DNA of 64,000 bases from Epiperipatus broadwayi (lineage: Eukaryota > Onychophora > Udeonychophora > Euonychophora > Peripatidae), in assembly GCA_028023455.1 (NCBI GenBank), contig JAQFVV010012397.1, positions 2,655,501 to 2,719,500 on the forward strand, in the 5' to 3' direction. Position 1 is the first letter of the stretch. The number at the start of each line of letters is the position of its first letter. This document shows, one piece after another, positions 12,550-24,558 of the stretch. The notes beneath the pieces are model-generated. The model did not search any database. It was not told where the DNA came from and saw nothing but the letters and a program-made list of their open reading frames with translations. The translations under genes were made by a program, and so were the position numbers.

Positions 12550-14300
12550 CGATGTGCATTCTTTTAATTACATTTCATTTATTTACCATCAAATTAAAAT
12601 GTAACCCTCTCAATCTTACATTTGTCACTAATTCAAAAATTTTAATAAATTTATTCAACTATTATTTTATATCCCTAACAATTACATTTCAAATCTTTTG
12701 TGTAAACCCAGTGTTACTATCCTCAAACAACATTGCTATATCTGGACTTATTGCTCCTTTCACAAATATTTGTAATGTTCTTAATGAGCATTTTCAGCCT
12801 GCTTTATTTTCCATTTGTCATATTTTAAATTCGGAATTCACAATGAAAAATTTCTTATCCACTTGTTTGCATTTACTATTTTCTCCATGTTTACTCAGAA
12901 TGTCTTGTAAAAAATTGGATCTTTTTTATTTATTTAGAATATGGATTTTTTTTAAAAAAAGCTTAAAACATCACAAAGGAACCTGTGAAGATTTTAACCA
13001 GGAGATAGATTCAATAATGACGTTAGCAAGACTCGCTTCTCCCATCATAAATTCGAAGGTTATTAATTGTAGTTCAGTTTGTTTATGTTTACATGTACAT
13101 AGATCAATGGCTATTAAATTTAATTTATGCTGATTAGTGCAATGACTATGAGTTGTCCTAAAACTCTTGTTGAGATTCCAGCTGGGTTTATGAAGATGAA
13201 ATCTACTTGACTACAGTTGAATTTGGGAAATTTATGTTTTATATCATAATTTTTTGATTGTAGATTCTTGATTGAACATCCAAAAGGATGACCTTGATAA
13301 GAGTTGAGTTTTAAGTAGTGAATTTATGTCTTGAGTTACTAATAAGTTGAATGTTTTTAAAAGATTTTTATACAATTTCTGCAACCAGCTTTTAATATTT
13401 GGTAGGTGTAAACGAACAGAAAGCATCTTCAAAGGGAAAAACTGAAGTGTGTAATATTCTTCAAGGTGATGTTTGAGTATCCAGAAAGTTGCAGAGGAAA
13501 ATTTTTCTCCAAACAGAGGTGCAGTATATATTTATTAGTATAGAATATGCTTATGCTAAGAAAACTGTCCATAAGGTATTTGCATTTCTAGATCCAACTT
13601 TTGATAAATGAGAAAAAAAAGATTTCACTTCAAGGTTATTCCTAAATAATTTGGGATAGGATTATGGTTCAATCTGTTATATGTTATTTTCAGATTATTT
13701 AGATCAGGTCCTGATATCAGGGCAAAAATAAACCACAGGGTCTTTTGGATTAGGGATGAGATACCAATCTTGGGAAAGATTTCTATTTACATATCTTTAT
13801 TGACAGAATTTTTTGCTTCAGAAAAGTAATGTTATTAGCATAGGTGAAATTCCTGATTTTATTTCGGATTACTGATGACTAGGTTAAATAAAGTAGATGA
13901 GAAAACTGGACCATATGATAAACCATTCTATAAAATTTTGGATCTACTATGATTATCATCAGTGTCATTTGAGTTTTTCTTTTGGAGAATATCAAATATA
14001 TTAATGATTTTTCTGCAATGCAATCAAAAGGTGAGATTAGATCACTAAAGTTAGCCTCAGTTTTTAATTTATTTTGGAAATCTTTCTTATTATGTCTGAC
14101 TAAAGATATTCGTTCACAGCAGCAGCAAATTACTTTCACTTAAAATTGAGGGTATGGGAAAATCAAAAATGGAGATCCTTTACAAATGAATTTTTCAGCA
14201 TAATGTTGATTTAACTATTCCTGGAAAGTCACCATTCTTCTAATCCACATTTTAAAATTCCTGGATTTACATTGATTCTTGATATAATGCATTCTAAATA
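12550..14300 (-). pseudogene. Decayed Jockey/R1-like LINE, reverse transcriptase part
   Basis: On the - strand near 13925-13860 one frame reads NGLSYGPVFSSTLFNLVIS, clearly derived from the RT motif (G)LPQGSVLSP.LFNLYI. Some 40 bases on comes FTYANNIT, a decayed YADD box (about 13845-13825). Downstream to about 13100 the frame is broken, with only suggestive matches to the RT thumb and C-terminus (RNNxxxKL-type blocks). The 193-codon open frame on the + strand at 12552-13133 is antisense to this relic and has no family features, so it is not called as a gene. The 5' and 3' limits are approximate. Confidence 0.55.
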
Positions 14301-14714
14301 TGGTTGTCTCCTTTTGTTTCAATTCATTTTATAAAGAAACTTCTATTGTAAGATATTTCAAATGATATTGCAATCACCATTTGGATAGGTAATTTTTAAG
14401 TATACAAAGTTTTCACAGAATTCTTTAGGAATAAGCAGGTTGTCAACTATTAGAATGGATAGGTATTTTACAATGCCAAATAAGGAGGAATATTTTGTTC
14501 GGATAGACATGTTGTGATCAAACATTGGTTCACTATTATTTGCTGAACTATGAATAATTTAATCATTCTCTCCATAACCAACGTAAGCAAAATCTACTCA
14601 CTCTGGGAATTCACATTCCTACAGTTTAAATGTACTTTGTTCTCGGAATTTAAGGAAAGATAATTAGATATGTACATGGATGCATCAAAATAAAGGTACG
14701 GCAGAATTGCTTTA
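14300..14714. other. Intronic AT-rich DNA
   Basis: Nothing recognised beyond possible edges of the neighbouring LINE relics. Confidence 0.35.
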
Positions 14715-14835
14715 AATTTTGATTAACAAAATGCATATTTCAAGATTGTAATGTTCTTAATAGATTCAACATAGAAGAGATCTTTGTCCTGGAGTGGATT
14801 GATAATGGTTGAAAATGATGATGAAAAATTGGAAT
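14715..14835 (+). mobile_element. Internally deleted RTE fragment
   Basis: About 50 bases (ATATTTCAAGATTGTAATG and following) match the end of the endonuclease region of the RTE copy at 43 kb (43670-43715). They are joined directly to the 3' terminus of the same element (GTGGATTGATAATGGTTGA, then ATGATG repeats), as at 23259-23290. More than 2 kb of the element is missing between the two parts. Confidence 0.7.
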
Positions 14836-15394
14836 CGATATTCTGGATATCTTGGAACAGAATATTATTAGAATCTTCCAATTCCCTCTTGTTATGATAA
14901 ACAAACAGTAATAGTTATCCATGAGTAATTCTTGTGGATATTAAAATAATTCATTCCAGATTGAAATAAAAACAACATTTCTTATAAAACAGGCAAAACT
15001 CACTATACGTATTGCCACACACAGCAAGCTAGAAGTGGTGGTCATGTAATATTCCTTATAGCAAATTTTTATCTATTGCAGATCAGAAAATTATTGTCAA
15101 ACTTGTAAAATCATTGGCACATGACAGAAAAGTGGAGAGAAACCATAGAGAAGCAAAACTTTACAAGATCTGATTATAAGTCCTGATTACTTTTTTTTGC
15201 AAGTTTGGTGGTTATAAAAGTATTTAACTACTATTGTTACTGTTAATGAGATTTCCAGTTACAAATTGAAACTATAGAATGAGAAAAAGTGTTATTAGAG
15301 CAAAATTGTAAGCTTTTCTTTTACAGTGCCTGTTTCTCTAGTATCAATCTAATAAAAGCTAGATATTGCTGAACCTGAATTTGGCTTTCATTGT
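14836..15394. other. Intronic DNA with a family B scrap
   Basis: 14988-15050 (AAAACAGGCAAAACTCACTA, then a gapped match, then GTGGTGGTCATGTAAT) looks like the two outer ends of family B with the centre missing. Nothing else was recognised. Confidence 0.4.
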
Positions 15395-15690
15395 TTAAAC
15401 CAATACTGACTCCTGGAGCAGATCACATATATGTAGAATTTCTTAAAAACTTAGGACTTAAAGCCAAAGCCTAATTGACAAAATTATACTCCAAACATTT
15501 GGCAAAAAAAAAAATATATATATATAGCAACCTTAAAGCCAATTCCGATAATGATCCCAAAAAATTATTGTCCATTGTATTTTATACAAGCTTTTTGAAT
15601 GGAACATATTCTATTCTGTAATGACTAGTTAACTTTGAATATGCTGCCTTCTAAAGTATTCTGACTCACCTCCACATCTAACATTTTTCT
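15395..15690 (+). pseudogene. LINE reverse transcriptase fragment (Jockey/RTE-X-like)
   Basis: The + strand reads TPGADHIYVEFLKNLG, then a LTKLYSKHLA block, then PIPIMIPKNYCPL. This follows the usual order GPDGL.PEFLKNLGPKA..WLTKLYN...K...I.IPKPGKDP.NYRPISLL of LINE RT motifs 0-2. It is truncated at both ends, with several disruptions including a TA microsatellite. Confidence 0.6.
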
Positions 15691-17579
15691 TCAGGTTAAA
15701 ATTAGAATTTCCACCTCTTTCCGAAATAATCTTTCACTTCAAATCTATTAGTCTATGAAAATTAATAATTTTACTTAAAATTCCCCTTTGCATAAATAAA
15801 ATCATTTTTATTATTCATTTTATTTTGAGATTTTTAATGACTAATATATTTCCTTCCATAAATTGCCCCCTCCCCCTTTATATTTCTAACATTTTCATAT
15901 CTCTGCCAAAAAAAAAAAAATCATATTTACAATAAAACTACCTATGGCAGTGTTAGTCTTTAAATAATAAAAATAAAAGCTAATAATGGTTAATAAGAGA
16001 AATGTATGCATAAATTATAACTATTTATGATAAAGGAGGATTTATTAAAGAAGAAAAACAATTCTTATGCTAAATTAAGTTAAGATTTGTTAATGAATAT
16101 CAAAATCAATTGAAATGTGGCAAGTCATTTTACGAATGGGGGAATAGCTAAAAATAATGGGTTAATAATGTAAAATTAGGATCTTAAAGGGATTCAAAAA
16201 AGTTCTGTGACTGTAATTTTAATTGCACTAAAGCTAAAATATGTCAAAGGTCTTAATAATTTATGCACTACATTGATTGTTAAAGTTTGAATGGGTTGTA
16301 AAATATATTCTCTAAAAGAAATGTTCGGCAATTCACCATAATATTAGTTAGTTTTTTTCTTGACAGAAAAATTAAAGACTGTCATAAGGATTGCTAGATT
16401 TTTATGGGTTGGTATTGAAATAAACTTAAGATTGGTGAAAAAGGATGAATGATATACTCTTGATAAGCATTGTGTAGCCCACACATTCTTAAGTCCAGAA
16501 TCTGATCTTTTAAAATTATGACTACAGGAATACAATTACATAGGAAATTAATAATCATATTTATTATTGAGGAATGTAAATATAGTATTTACATTTTACT
16601 TATTTTACAAACTTTATTAAGACAAATATATCAGGATGAAATGGGGAGTCGAATGCATGTAGCAAATATGTTATATGTAGATATTCAGGTTACTTGTTAG
16701 AGTTAATAGGTGTTTTTTAAAACACAAACATTAATTAGTTCCTCTTTTTTTTAAAAAAAAAAAAATACAAATAATAGTAATCACAATTATCAAAATTATT
16801 TTAAATGTCATATATATTTAGTGTGCTCAACTGATAATTAACATTTTTACACATAACCTAATGATAATTTTCAGTAAATGTTAGCATAGTCTTGGATTTC
16901 TCGTACCATATTTTCTACATCATCACAAGGCTTTCAATATCCAAAATTACCATATATAATTTTATTAACATCTTCATTTTTAATCTCTGCTTTCAAGGTT
17001 TATTTGGATAAAATTTTAAAATTGAGGTTTAATAGAATTTATTCAAATTTTGTACATTTGTTAAAAATTACTGCCAATGCAACATATTAAAATATTTTAG
17101 GTAGTTTCCCTAGTTTCTTAAATCCAAAGAGTTGACAGATGAAATTTCAAATATTTTGATAAATTTAAAATACATTGATATCACTTCAATAGGTTTTCAA
17201 TAATGTGCACAAGAGGGTGATATGTATCATATTTGCTGACATATAGGACATTTCCCCTCCCCCCTTAAAATATGTCTAAAATGTGGGGTGTGTCTTGTGC
17301 AGCAGTAATCAAAATTATGAATTAAAATTTCACTCTAAAACTTCTGGTTTATATTAACATAAGTATATAAGTATTCTATTGTATTTTCTCCCGCAAAACA
17401 AAAAAAATATTTACAAATACACATGTATATAACCATACATGTAAGCTATATATAGCTACTCAACAATCGTACTAATCCTCTCGTAATGATATCAATATCA
17501 GAGCAAAACATTCAAAATAACTTCTCAATTTTCAAAAAATTATTTAAAAATTAAATGATTAAAATATATATATATATAA
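15691..17579. other. Intronic AT-rich DNA
   Basis: No coding or element structure was supported. A short tract at 17215-17300 (GGACATTTCCCCTCCCC, then ATGTGGGGTGTGTCTTGTGC) resembles the terminal sequence of pogo/Tigger-type DNA transposons, but this is too little to call. Confidence 0.4.
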
Positions 17580-17594
17580 AGTTCTCTAAAAAAT

Positions 17595-18196
17595 CACATG
17601 ATCACTATCTTATACTAGCACATAATTGTTATTAAACAATTCAAAACAAAGAAAAACTCTCCATATAGTAGTGCCATCTTGTGCTAACAAGAGCAATCAA
17701 TGGATGCCAGAAGGCTTGTGCATAATTTGAATTGTTTAATAACAATTATGTGCTAGTATGAGATAGTGATCATGTGATGTTTAGTGGTTTAACACCAATT
17801 CTGCCTAATATGATAGTGGTGGCTATGGTTGTAAAAGAGCCAAAGACACTAAAATGTATGGGTGCTGAATTGAGTTCAGACCCATATGACTATATAAGCG
17901 ATTGAGCTTGGATTGAAAATATTAATTGTGTTTTCAATTTCATTTCTCATAGTTTTGTAGTTAAATAGATTTAAAAGGTGGGTGCTGGAGGGTTGCATTA
18001 GATCCTAAGATCTAGGTGCAGTGCTTTCAGATCCAAGGCTCCTCACTGATGAAGGCCACAAGTCAGAAACTAGTCTGGATATTGGATAAGTAGGCACTAG
18101 ATAGGGATTTTATGCACAAGCCTTCTGGCATCCAATGATTGCTCTTGTTAGCACAAGATGGCACTACTATATGGAAAGTTTTGCTTTGTTTTGAAT
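17595..18196. mobile_element. Family B foldback element, copy 2, with 15-bp target-site duplication
   Basis: The 602-bp element is bounded by exact copies of AGTTCTCTAAAAAAT (17580-17594 and 18197-18211). It opens with a hairpin: 17595-17648 is the inverted repeat of 17725-17777. The loop carries GAAAAACTCTCCATATAGTAG...AGGCTTGTGCAT, which recurs inverted at 18110-18185. The unique middle (about 17780-18090) holds the hammerhead motif. A 15-bp duplication is typical of target-primed reverse transcription and too long for most foldback DNA transposons. There is no coding capacity, so it must be mobilised in trans. Confidence 0.85.
18031..18087 (+). ncRNA. Hammerhead ribozyme motif in family B copy 2
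   Basis: ATCCAA-GGC-TCCTCA, core CTGATGA (18046-18052), stem II with GGC/GTC, GAAAC (18066-18070), then TAGTC, i.e. a minimal stem III with the classical GUC triplet, cleavage predicted after 18075. The core is intact. Relative to copies 1 and 3, two Gs are lost after the cleavage site (TGGATA instead of TGGGGATA), which weakens inner stem I; the outer ATCCAA/TTGGAT helix is intact. The A-A at the base of stem II is unusual. Confidence 0.6.
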
Positions 18197-18489
18197 AGTT
18201 CTCTAAAAAATATAAATCTATCCACAAGGAAATAACATACAATTAAGAAAAGAGACAGTCTTTAAAATGTTTAGCTCTGGAGATGAATTTCTGGATTTTG
18301 AGGATGATTAATAGGTACCTAATTACAGGGTTCCTTAGTTACATTTTTTGTAGGCATAAATAACTGAAATTAGTACAGTAATTTACTATGGATATTCATG
18401 AAAAAATGTAGAATTTTTTTTTTTTCTTAATAATGTGTATAAAAAAAGGGAGTGTATTCTATACGCTGTTAAATACTATATATATTTTA

Positions 18490-18890
18490 TAAAAAAATAT
18501 TAGAAAATATCTTAACGATCTTTATTTAATATATATGATTTTACTTTCAACTTTAATGCTAAAAATTGAAAAATATTTTATAATGAATATTTATTTAGTT
18601 TGGACTAAAGTGCACATAATGGTTATTTTCCAACCACAAATGGGGGTTTTATATTTAACTTGAAATAAAAATGTATGTGGAAAGGGAATCCAGAAATTAA
18701 TTAAATTGGGATGACTTGATTAATTTCTGGACTCCCTATGCACACTTATTTTAAATTAAATATAAAAAAAACGAATTGTGGTTGAAGAAATCATTATTTT
18801 GTGTGTTTTAGTTTAAAAATAAGTAAAAACATTTTGTAAAAACATTTATTATAAAATGTTTTTCTAATATTTTTTCTATTCTCAATGCCC
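18490..18890. repeat. About 400-bp imperfect foldback repeat (MITE-like)
   Basis: 18490-18705 pairs with 18720-18890. Matching blocks include CCAACCACAA against TTGTGGTTGA, CCAGAAATTAATTA against TTAATTTCTGG, and AATATTAGAAAA near the outer edges. There is no coding, tRNA-like or hammerhead feature. It is unrelated in sequence to families A and B. No clear target duplication was identified. Confidence 0.6.
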
Positions 18891-19912
18891 CATATTTACC
18901 TTTAAAATTTATATCTCCATAAATATATACAATGATTTTTTTTTTTTAATTATTTTTTTTATTTCACATTTTATATTACTGTAAATCTATTTATTTCATT
19001 ATCAATACTTTCCAATTTTTTTTCGCAAATTCATTTTATCAGTACTGATACTTATGTGATATGATGTAGAATGACTTATTGAAGTTAGAATATGTGAAGG
19101 TTAAATCTAGAAACCCAATTAGATAAATTTAACAGTTCCATGATAGGATGGGAAAATTCTATTTAAAATTTAGCTGGTAAACAGCAATACCAAATAGTAA
19201 TGTAGTAACAACTATACATTTGTAGTTTTTTTCTATCCACACAAAAAAAATTTAATATTCAAATAGCATTTGCTTCTAATTATTATCATTCATAAATAAC
19301 TAATATTTTTCAACAACATAAAAAATCGAATTCATAACAGTAAAAATTTTATAGTTGTCATTTCATTTAAATTTAATCTTTGATAAATATATACACTTTT
19401 AATAAATTTATAGCAATTAATTCTTTTCTTGATATTTCTGATAAATTGTCTATTTTCAACAGCCCATCTATACTAGTTTTTTTTAAAGTATATTGTGCTG
19501 TCAATAAGCTTCTATTAACTAGAATATAATTTGTGGAATACTTAATATTTTTTGTCTAAAGCATGTAGCTTTTTATCAAACATATATATCTTGTTTAGTA
19601 TTTTCTTTTTTTAAGGAAAAGAAAGATTGATGATAAAAAATAATTTTAGATTTGGAAGCAATAATTCTAAATTTTTATATATATATAATACCCATTTTTC
19701 TTTCTTTGTATGTGAATTTCGTTTAAAGAAGTAAAGTTTATAAATAAAATTTTGTAAAATTAATTTAGTACATGTATAGTGTATTCTTTCGTTTTTTTCC
19801 ATGATAGGTTTTTAATCCTCTAGGTGTCGCTAATGTACAAGCTTTATAATATGTAATTTTGATTAAACCCATCCACTTACATCATATCTAGATTTTGCTG
19901 CTGAATAGAAAT
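18891..19912. other. Intronic AT-rich DNA
   Basis: Nothing recognised. Several long T and A runs. Confidence 0.4.
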
Positions 19913-20003
19913 ATGGCTGCTTCCACAAGGAATGCATCCAAATTAATGAATAAATTAGAACAGTTTAAATATGTGAAAAAAAGAAAACTTGATGAAGATG
20001 ATG
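19913..20003 (+). CDS. Possible alternative first coding exon of ESCO
   Basis: The ATG at 19913 has A at -3 and G at +4 (AATATGG). It opens 30 codons reading MAASTRNASKLMNKLEQF and then a basic-acidic KKRKLDEDD tract that looks like a nuclear localisation signal. The frame reaches GATGATG|GTATTT, a usable 5' splice site that leaves one base of a codon. That is exactly the phase needed by the exon at 38152; joining gives DEDD followed by DNSDE. A transcript starting here would lack the SFY/ERK box. No acceptor upstream lets this exon follow the exon at 10670 in frame. It could also be a chance open frame or belong to another transcript; codon use does not settle this. Confidence 0.35.
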
Positions 20004-21783
20004 GTATTTGTGTGAATGCATTTTTTTTTTTATTTGCACTAGTATATTGTATATATGATGTGTTTGTACCTAAATATATTTTTAGCATTTACTTATCTTT
20101 GTCTTAAGAGATATTTAAGTGTGAGGATTACTCACAGCAATCATTTTGATTGTTGTGGAAATAATTTATTAATTTCAGAGAATCCTGACATAATTATGGT
20201 TTTCTAATTTCTATTTATATATTTATAATATAATTTAGCCATGTTACTTTTCTAGAAATGTTAGAAATAGATATTAGTAATTGATGGCAAGGAACTGAAG
20301 GGTGAGAAAACAAGTATTAAAAAAAAAGGTAAATAACTAAGGAGACAGCTATAAGCTTTTGAAGAAAGGAGTAATAAGAATACTTGGAGAAAGGCATATA
20401 GGTTGATATGTGCTGCTTTTTGTCAGGTCAATATTACATATTGCTTCTTTAGTTTTTATTTATTATTTATAATTTTGTTTAAATGTGTTATCCTTTATTT
20501 GAATATATTAACAATTACTATTGTGAAAATGTCTCAACTGCAGCATCTCATTCACAATTAAAAATGTATGTCAGTTATTCGAATTGTCAATTCAACTTTT
20601 GAAAATCATTTGTCAATATTACTAGTTCTATTATTATTATTATTGGAATATAAACACTTAAACTAATACTATAAAACAAATGTTTATAAAGAATTTAATA
20701 GGATCCAAGTATCTAATGACTCTTGATGTATAGTAGTTTTCTTTAGAACTCCTAAAATATAATTTTTGTTGAATTTTTATAAATAAGTACATTTAACCTT
20801 GATGTATAAATATTTATTACTTTTTGCTGCAAATTTGTCATATTACTCATTGATAATCTTAAACCTCTTATTCATGCATTGCAATATGTAAATAACAAAA
20901 ATTCCACTTATAGAATTTTTTAAATTTACTATTTAGACTGAGCAGAAAAAAAAAAAATATAAGCAGGCAGAGAAAAGGAGTATTAAAAAGAACATGAACA
21001 CCAGACTGATATTATAAACCTCCTCTGATTAGGTTCTGCTTTAGCCATGAAGTATAAGTTTTTGTCTTTTTCAATTTTAAAGTAATTCTCAAACTAGTTG
21101 AAGATTGTTTCATTTATTTAGAATAAATGAATAAATAAGTCTACTTATTGCTAGTTGAAAATTTAGTAAAGTGAATGTTAAATGTGCTAACTATAATTAA
21201 AAAATAATTGTAATATGATATAACTTTTACTTTTGGTTAGGAAGTTGTCTTATATCTACAGAAACTAGTATGTAGTTTATTTACCTTTTTTCAAAAATAC
21301 AGAAATAATATTGGAAATGCATTGAAATCTTTTGACTGGATGACAGAAAATTATAGAAATTAAAAATTTTGCAGTTTTAGCCAGGAATGTTAATTATAAT
21401 TTAACAAGAGTAGAAAAAGAAAAGAGAAATCATTTGGGAACTATGAATTAATGTGTGATTTAGAACTAACATAATAATTTTAATTAGATTATAGTTTGAT
21501 GTCTCATTTTTATATATATTATGTCTTATCAATATACAGTGAATCTTATTTTGTACTTAATAAAATACAAAAAATAATACCAAGTATAATTATTCAATTC
21601 ATGAAGAGAACTAGATTATAATAATTCAAACTTATGATTCAGGATATAAAAAAGTTAATTTTTAATTTTCATGGGGTATAGTTGTAATTTGCTTCAAAAA
21701 TTTTTTTTGTTTAATTAGAATAACAAAGTAGTTGCAAAGTTGATAGTTGCGGAATATATTCTAATTAGAGCAATATATTAGAA
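20004..21783. other. Intronic AT-rich DNA
   Basis: No element or exon recognised. Confidence 0.4.
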
Positions 21784-23290
21784 ATGATACGGAAAAGAGT
21801 TGAAAATGATATAAGAAAGTATAACTGTGAAATAGCAAGGAAAGCTGTAGAAGAAAGTAAAAGTCTCAAGAATGTTAAACAACATTTTGGTATTGGTAGG
21901 AAATTTATATCTGCAATAAGAAAAAAAGATGGAATTATTACTAAAAAGAGAGATGACATCATGAAATTGGTAGAAGATTTTTATCAAGAATTATATAGTA
22001 ATAAAGAACAAGTACCTCCTATATCTATTACATCTTCCGAATTGCCCAGAATTTTAAATGAAGTGAGACATGCAATTAAATGTATGAAGAAAGGAAAGGC
22101 TCCAGGAAATGATGGAATTATAATTGATATATTAAAAGAAGCAGGTGAAGAAATAGAAACAAGTTTAGCAAAGTTATATACCAAATGTCTAAATGATAAA
22201 GATGTACCGGAAGATTGGAAGAATTCAGTAATAATATTAATATTTAAAAAAGGTGATAAAGAAGATATTAGAAATTACAGACCTATCAGCCTTTTATCAG
22301 TTTATATAAAATTTTTACCAAGGTAATTACAACTCGTCTACAGAGAACTTTGGATTTCCACCAACCAAGAGAACAAGCTGGATTTAAAAGTGGTTTTAGT
22401 ACAATAGATCATATCCAGGTATTGAGAGAAGTCATAGAAAGGACAAACGAATATGAGTTGTCATTATGTTTTGGATTTGTAGATTATGAAAAGGCATTCG
22501 ATTCTATACACATTTCTTCAGTGATTAAAGCATTGGAGGATCATCAAGGTATAGATCCAGGATATTGTCATATTTTAAAGAATATTTATAAAAATGCAAC
22601 AGCAACAATTAGATTACATAATGATACTGGAAAAAAAGACTAAAGTAATGTTTAATCGATTTGCTCAAAATATGAAAATAAAGATTAATTATGAAGAATT
22701 AGAAGAAGTTAACAGTTACAAATACCTTGGTCAGATTATTAATACAGATGGAAACATAATGGAGGACATTAATCATAGAATTAAACTTGGTTGGAGTGCT
22801 TTTGGTAGAAATAACTTGATACTAAAAGGAAATATGCCTATGTGTTTGAAAAGGATGGTTTTTAACAAATGTGTTTTACCAGTTCGGACTTATGGATCTG
22901 AGACTTGGACACTTAATAGAAGAGCAATACAGAGACTTCAAACCACTCAAAGGAGTATGGAGAGATGGATGTTGGGAGTAACAAGAAGAGATCGAAAACG
23001 CAATGTATGGGTAAGACAACAAACAGGTGTTACTGACCTTATTGAAAAGATTAAAAGATTGAAATGGAGTTGGGCTGGACATATTGTTAGAAGAGATGAT
23101 AATAGATGACAATTGAAATTTTAAACTGGATTCCAAGAGATTGTAAAAGACCACATGTGAGATGGATGGATGAAATAAGAAAATGTGCAGGGGTGTTGTG
23201 GAGAAGAAAAGCTAAAGATCGGAGAAGATGGATTAAACTTGGAGAGACCTTCATCCTGCAGTGGATTGATAATGGTTGATGATGATGATA
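21784..23290 (+). mobile_element. RTE-clade LINE, 5'-truncated and internally deleted copy
   Basis: Begins inside the linker before the RT domain. The first open segment (to 22326) carries KAPGNDGIIIDILKEAG and NYRPISLLS; after a frameshift the next (to 22643) carries QAGFKSGFSTIDHIQ and GFVDYEKAFDS. A deletion of a little over 200 bp relative to the 43-kb copy then removes the RQGDSISPKLF block and the catalytic FVDD box. The last segment (22594-23109) is the RTE C-terminus: YKYLGQIIN, YGSETWTLNRRAIQRLQTTQ, WSWAGHIVRRDD. The 3' end is GTGGATTGATAATGG plus TGATGA repeats, typical of RTE tails. It cannot code for an active RT. Confidence 0.85.
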
Positions 23291-24555
23291 CTCATTAATT
23301 ACAATAGATCATATTTAATTTATTTGAAAAACATTTCGCATATTACAGTTTGACTCAGTTTTTTATTTAGTGTGTGAATTTTTTTGTCTTTTTTTTTTTA
23401 AGTTTTAATAAAATAGAAAGGAACCCACCAAGATTCCTTGATGGATTCCCCAGAATACCATTGTAATTCAAAATTAATGGCATTATTGTGTTTTTTATAA
23501 TTTGCTGTCTTTAATCAGGAAACTAAGGTGTGGGGAAGCTATTATCCACTCTCCATCACCATTTGCTTATGTATATAAAAAACAGAACAGACTTTAAATA
23601 ACCATCTGTGGATTAAAAAGATTTTTCAAAAATTTGTACTGTAAAAAAATTCAAGAGGCTCAGCATTTCCAGAATAGTGGGGATGTCAGTGTTTATTATC
23701 CTTTAGCTAAAAATATCTGGACATTCATTTACTGACTAATTTTGGTTGTCAAGCAGAGTTGGTTATAGGCCATCTGTTTTGTATGGAACTTGGAAAAAAA
23801 TCTAAATTTAATCTAGTCTGGATTTGAATTTCACATAGTTGGCATATTAGTTTCATGTCATAGAAAAGAGATTACATCGTGTGATGAACGAATTGGTTTT
23901 ATCCTCCAGCTTCATATACATTTCCAATTTTATGTTCCGAATGTGAATGATTTAGTAGAATATGGAGTCAAAATAATTTTTAGTTAAAATGTAAAGATAA
24001 TTATTTAATTATAAATATAAGATAATATGAGAATGATGTAAGACTCAACAAATTTGAGTCAAGACAGTCTTAATTTATTTGTTAGAAGGTATTTCAAGCC
24101 TCAAATTATTCCTCCAATTAAATTTTTTCCAATTCAGTAATCTCATTCTTCAAGCACGGAATACTTATAAATATTCCACAACAAGGAACGTTTCTATTAG
24201 AGAGAAGGAAATTGTCATAGGATAGGTTAACCAATAACATTAATTTAATTGTTAAATAAATAAAGAGGTGAGATAAAATATGGAATTTTCAAGATTATAT
24301 GTTTGAGATAATGTAATAAAAGTTAGTCAGTTTGGACTTTAGATTGCACTAAATCACCTTTAAAATAAAATTTATTATTATTATGATTGCTATTATAATA
24401 GACTTCTTTAGTACAGACTATTAAATAAATTAGTAAAATAAGTTGAAACACCGATATTAAATATCAATAACAAAAAAAATTATTTCTTTTGCCACGAATT
24501 AGTCAAGATAATTTTGATATCAATAAATATATTAAGTTTTGGGTTATCAGTCATA
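23291..24555. other. Intronic DNA, nothing recognised
   Basis: Somewhat less AT-rich than average around 23420-23780, but no frame or repeat was recognised. Confidence 0.4.
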
Positions 24556-24558
24556 TAT

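Noticed and set aside
12552-13133. 193-codon open frame as a gene
   Set aside because: It is antisense to a decayed LINE, is rich in low-complexity hydrophobic codons, and has no splice or domain support.
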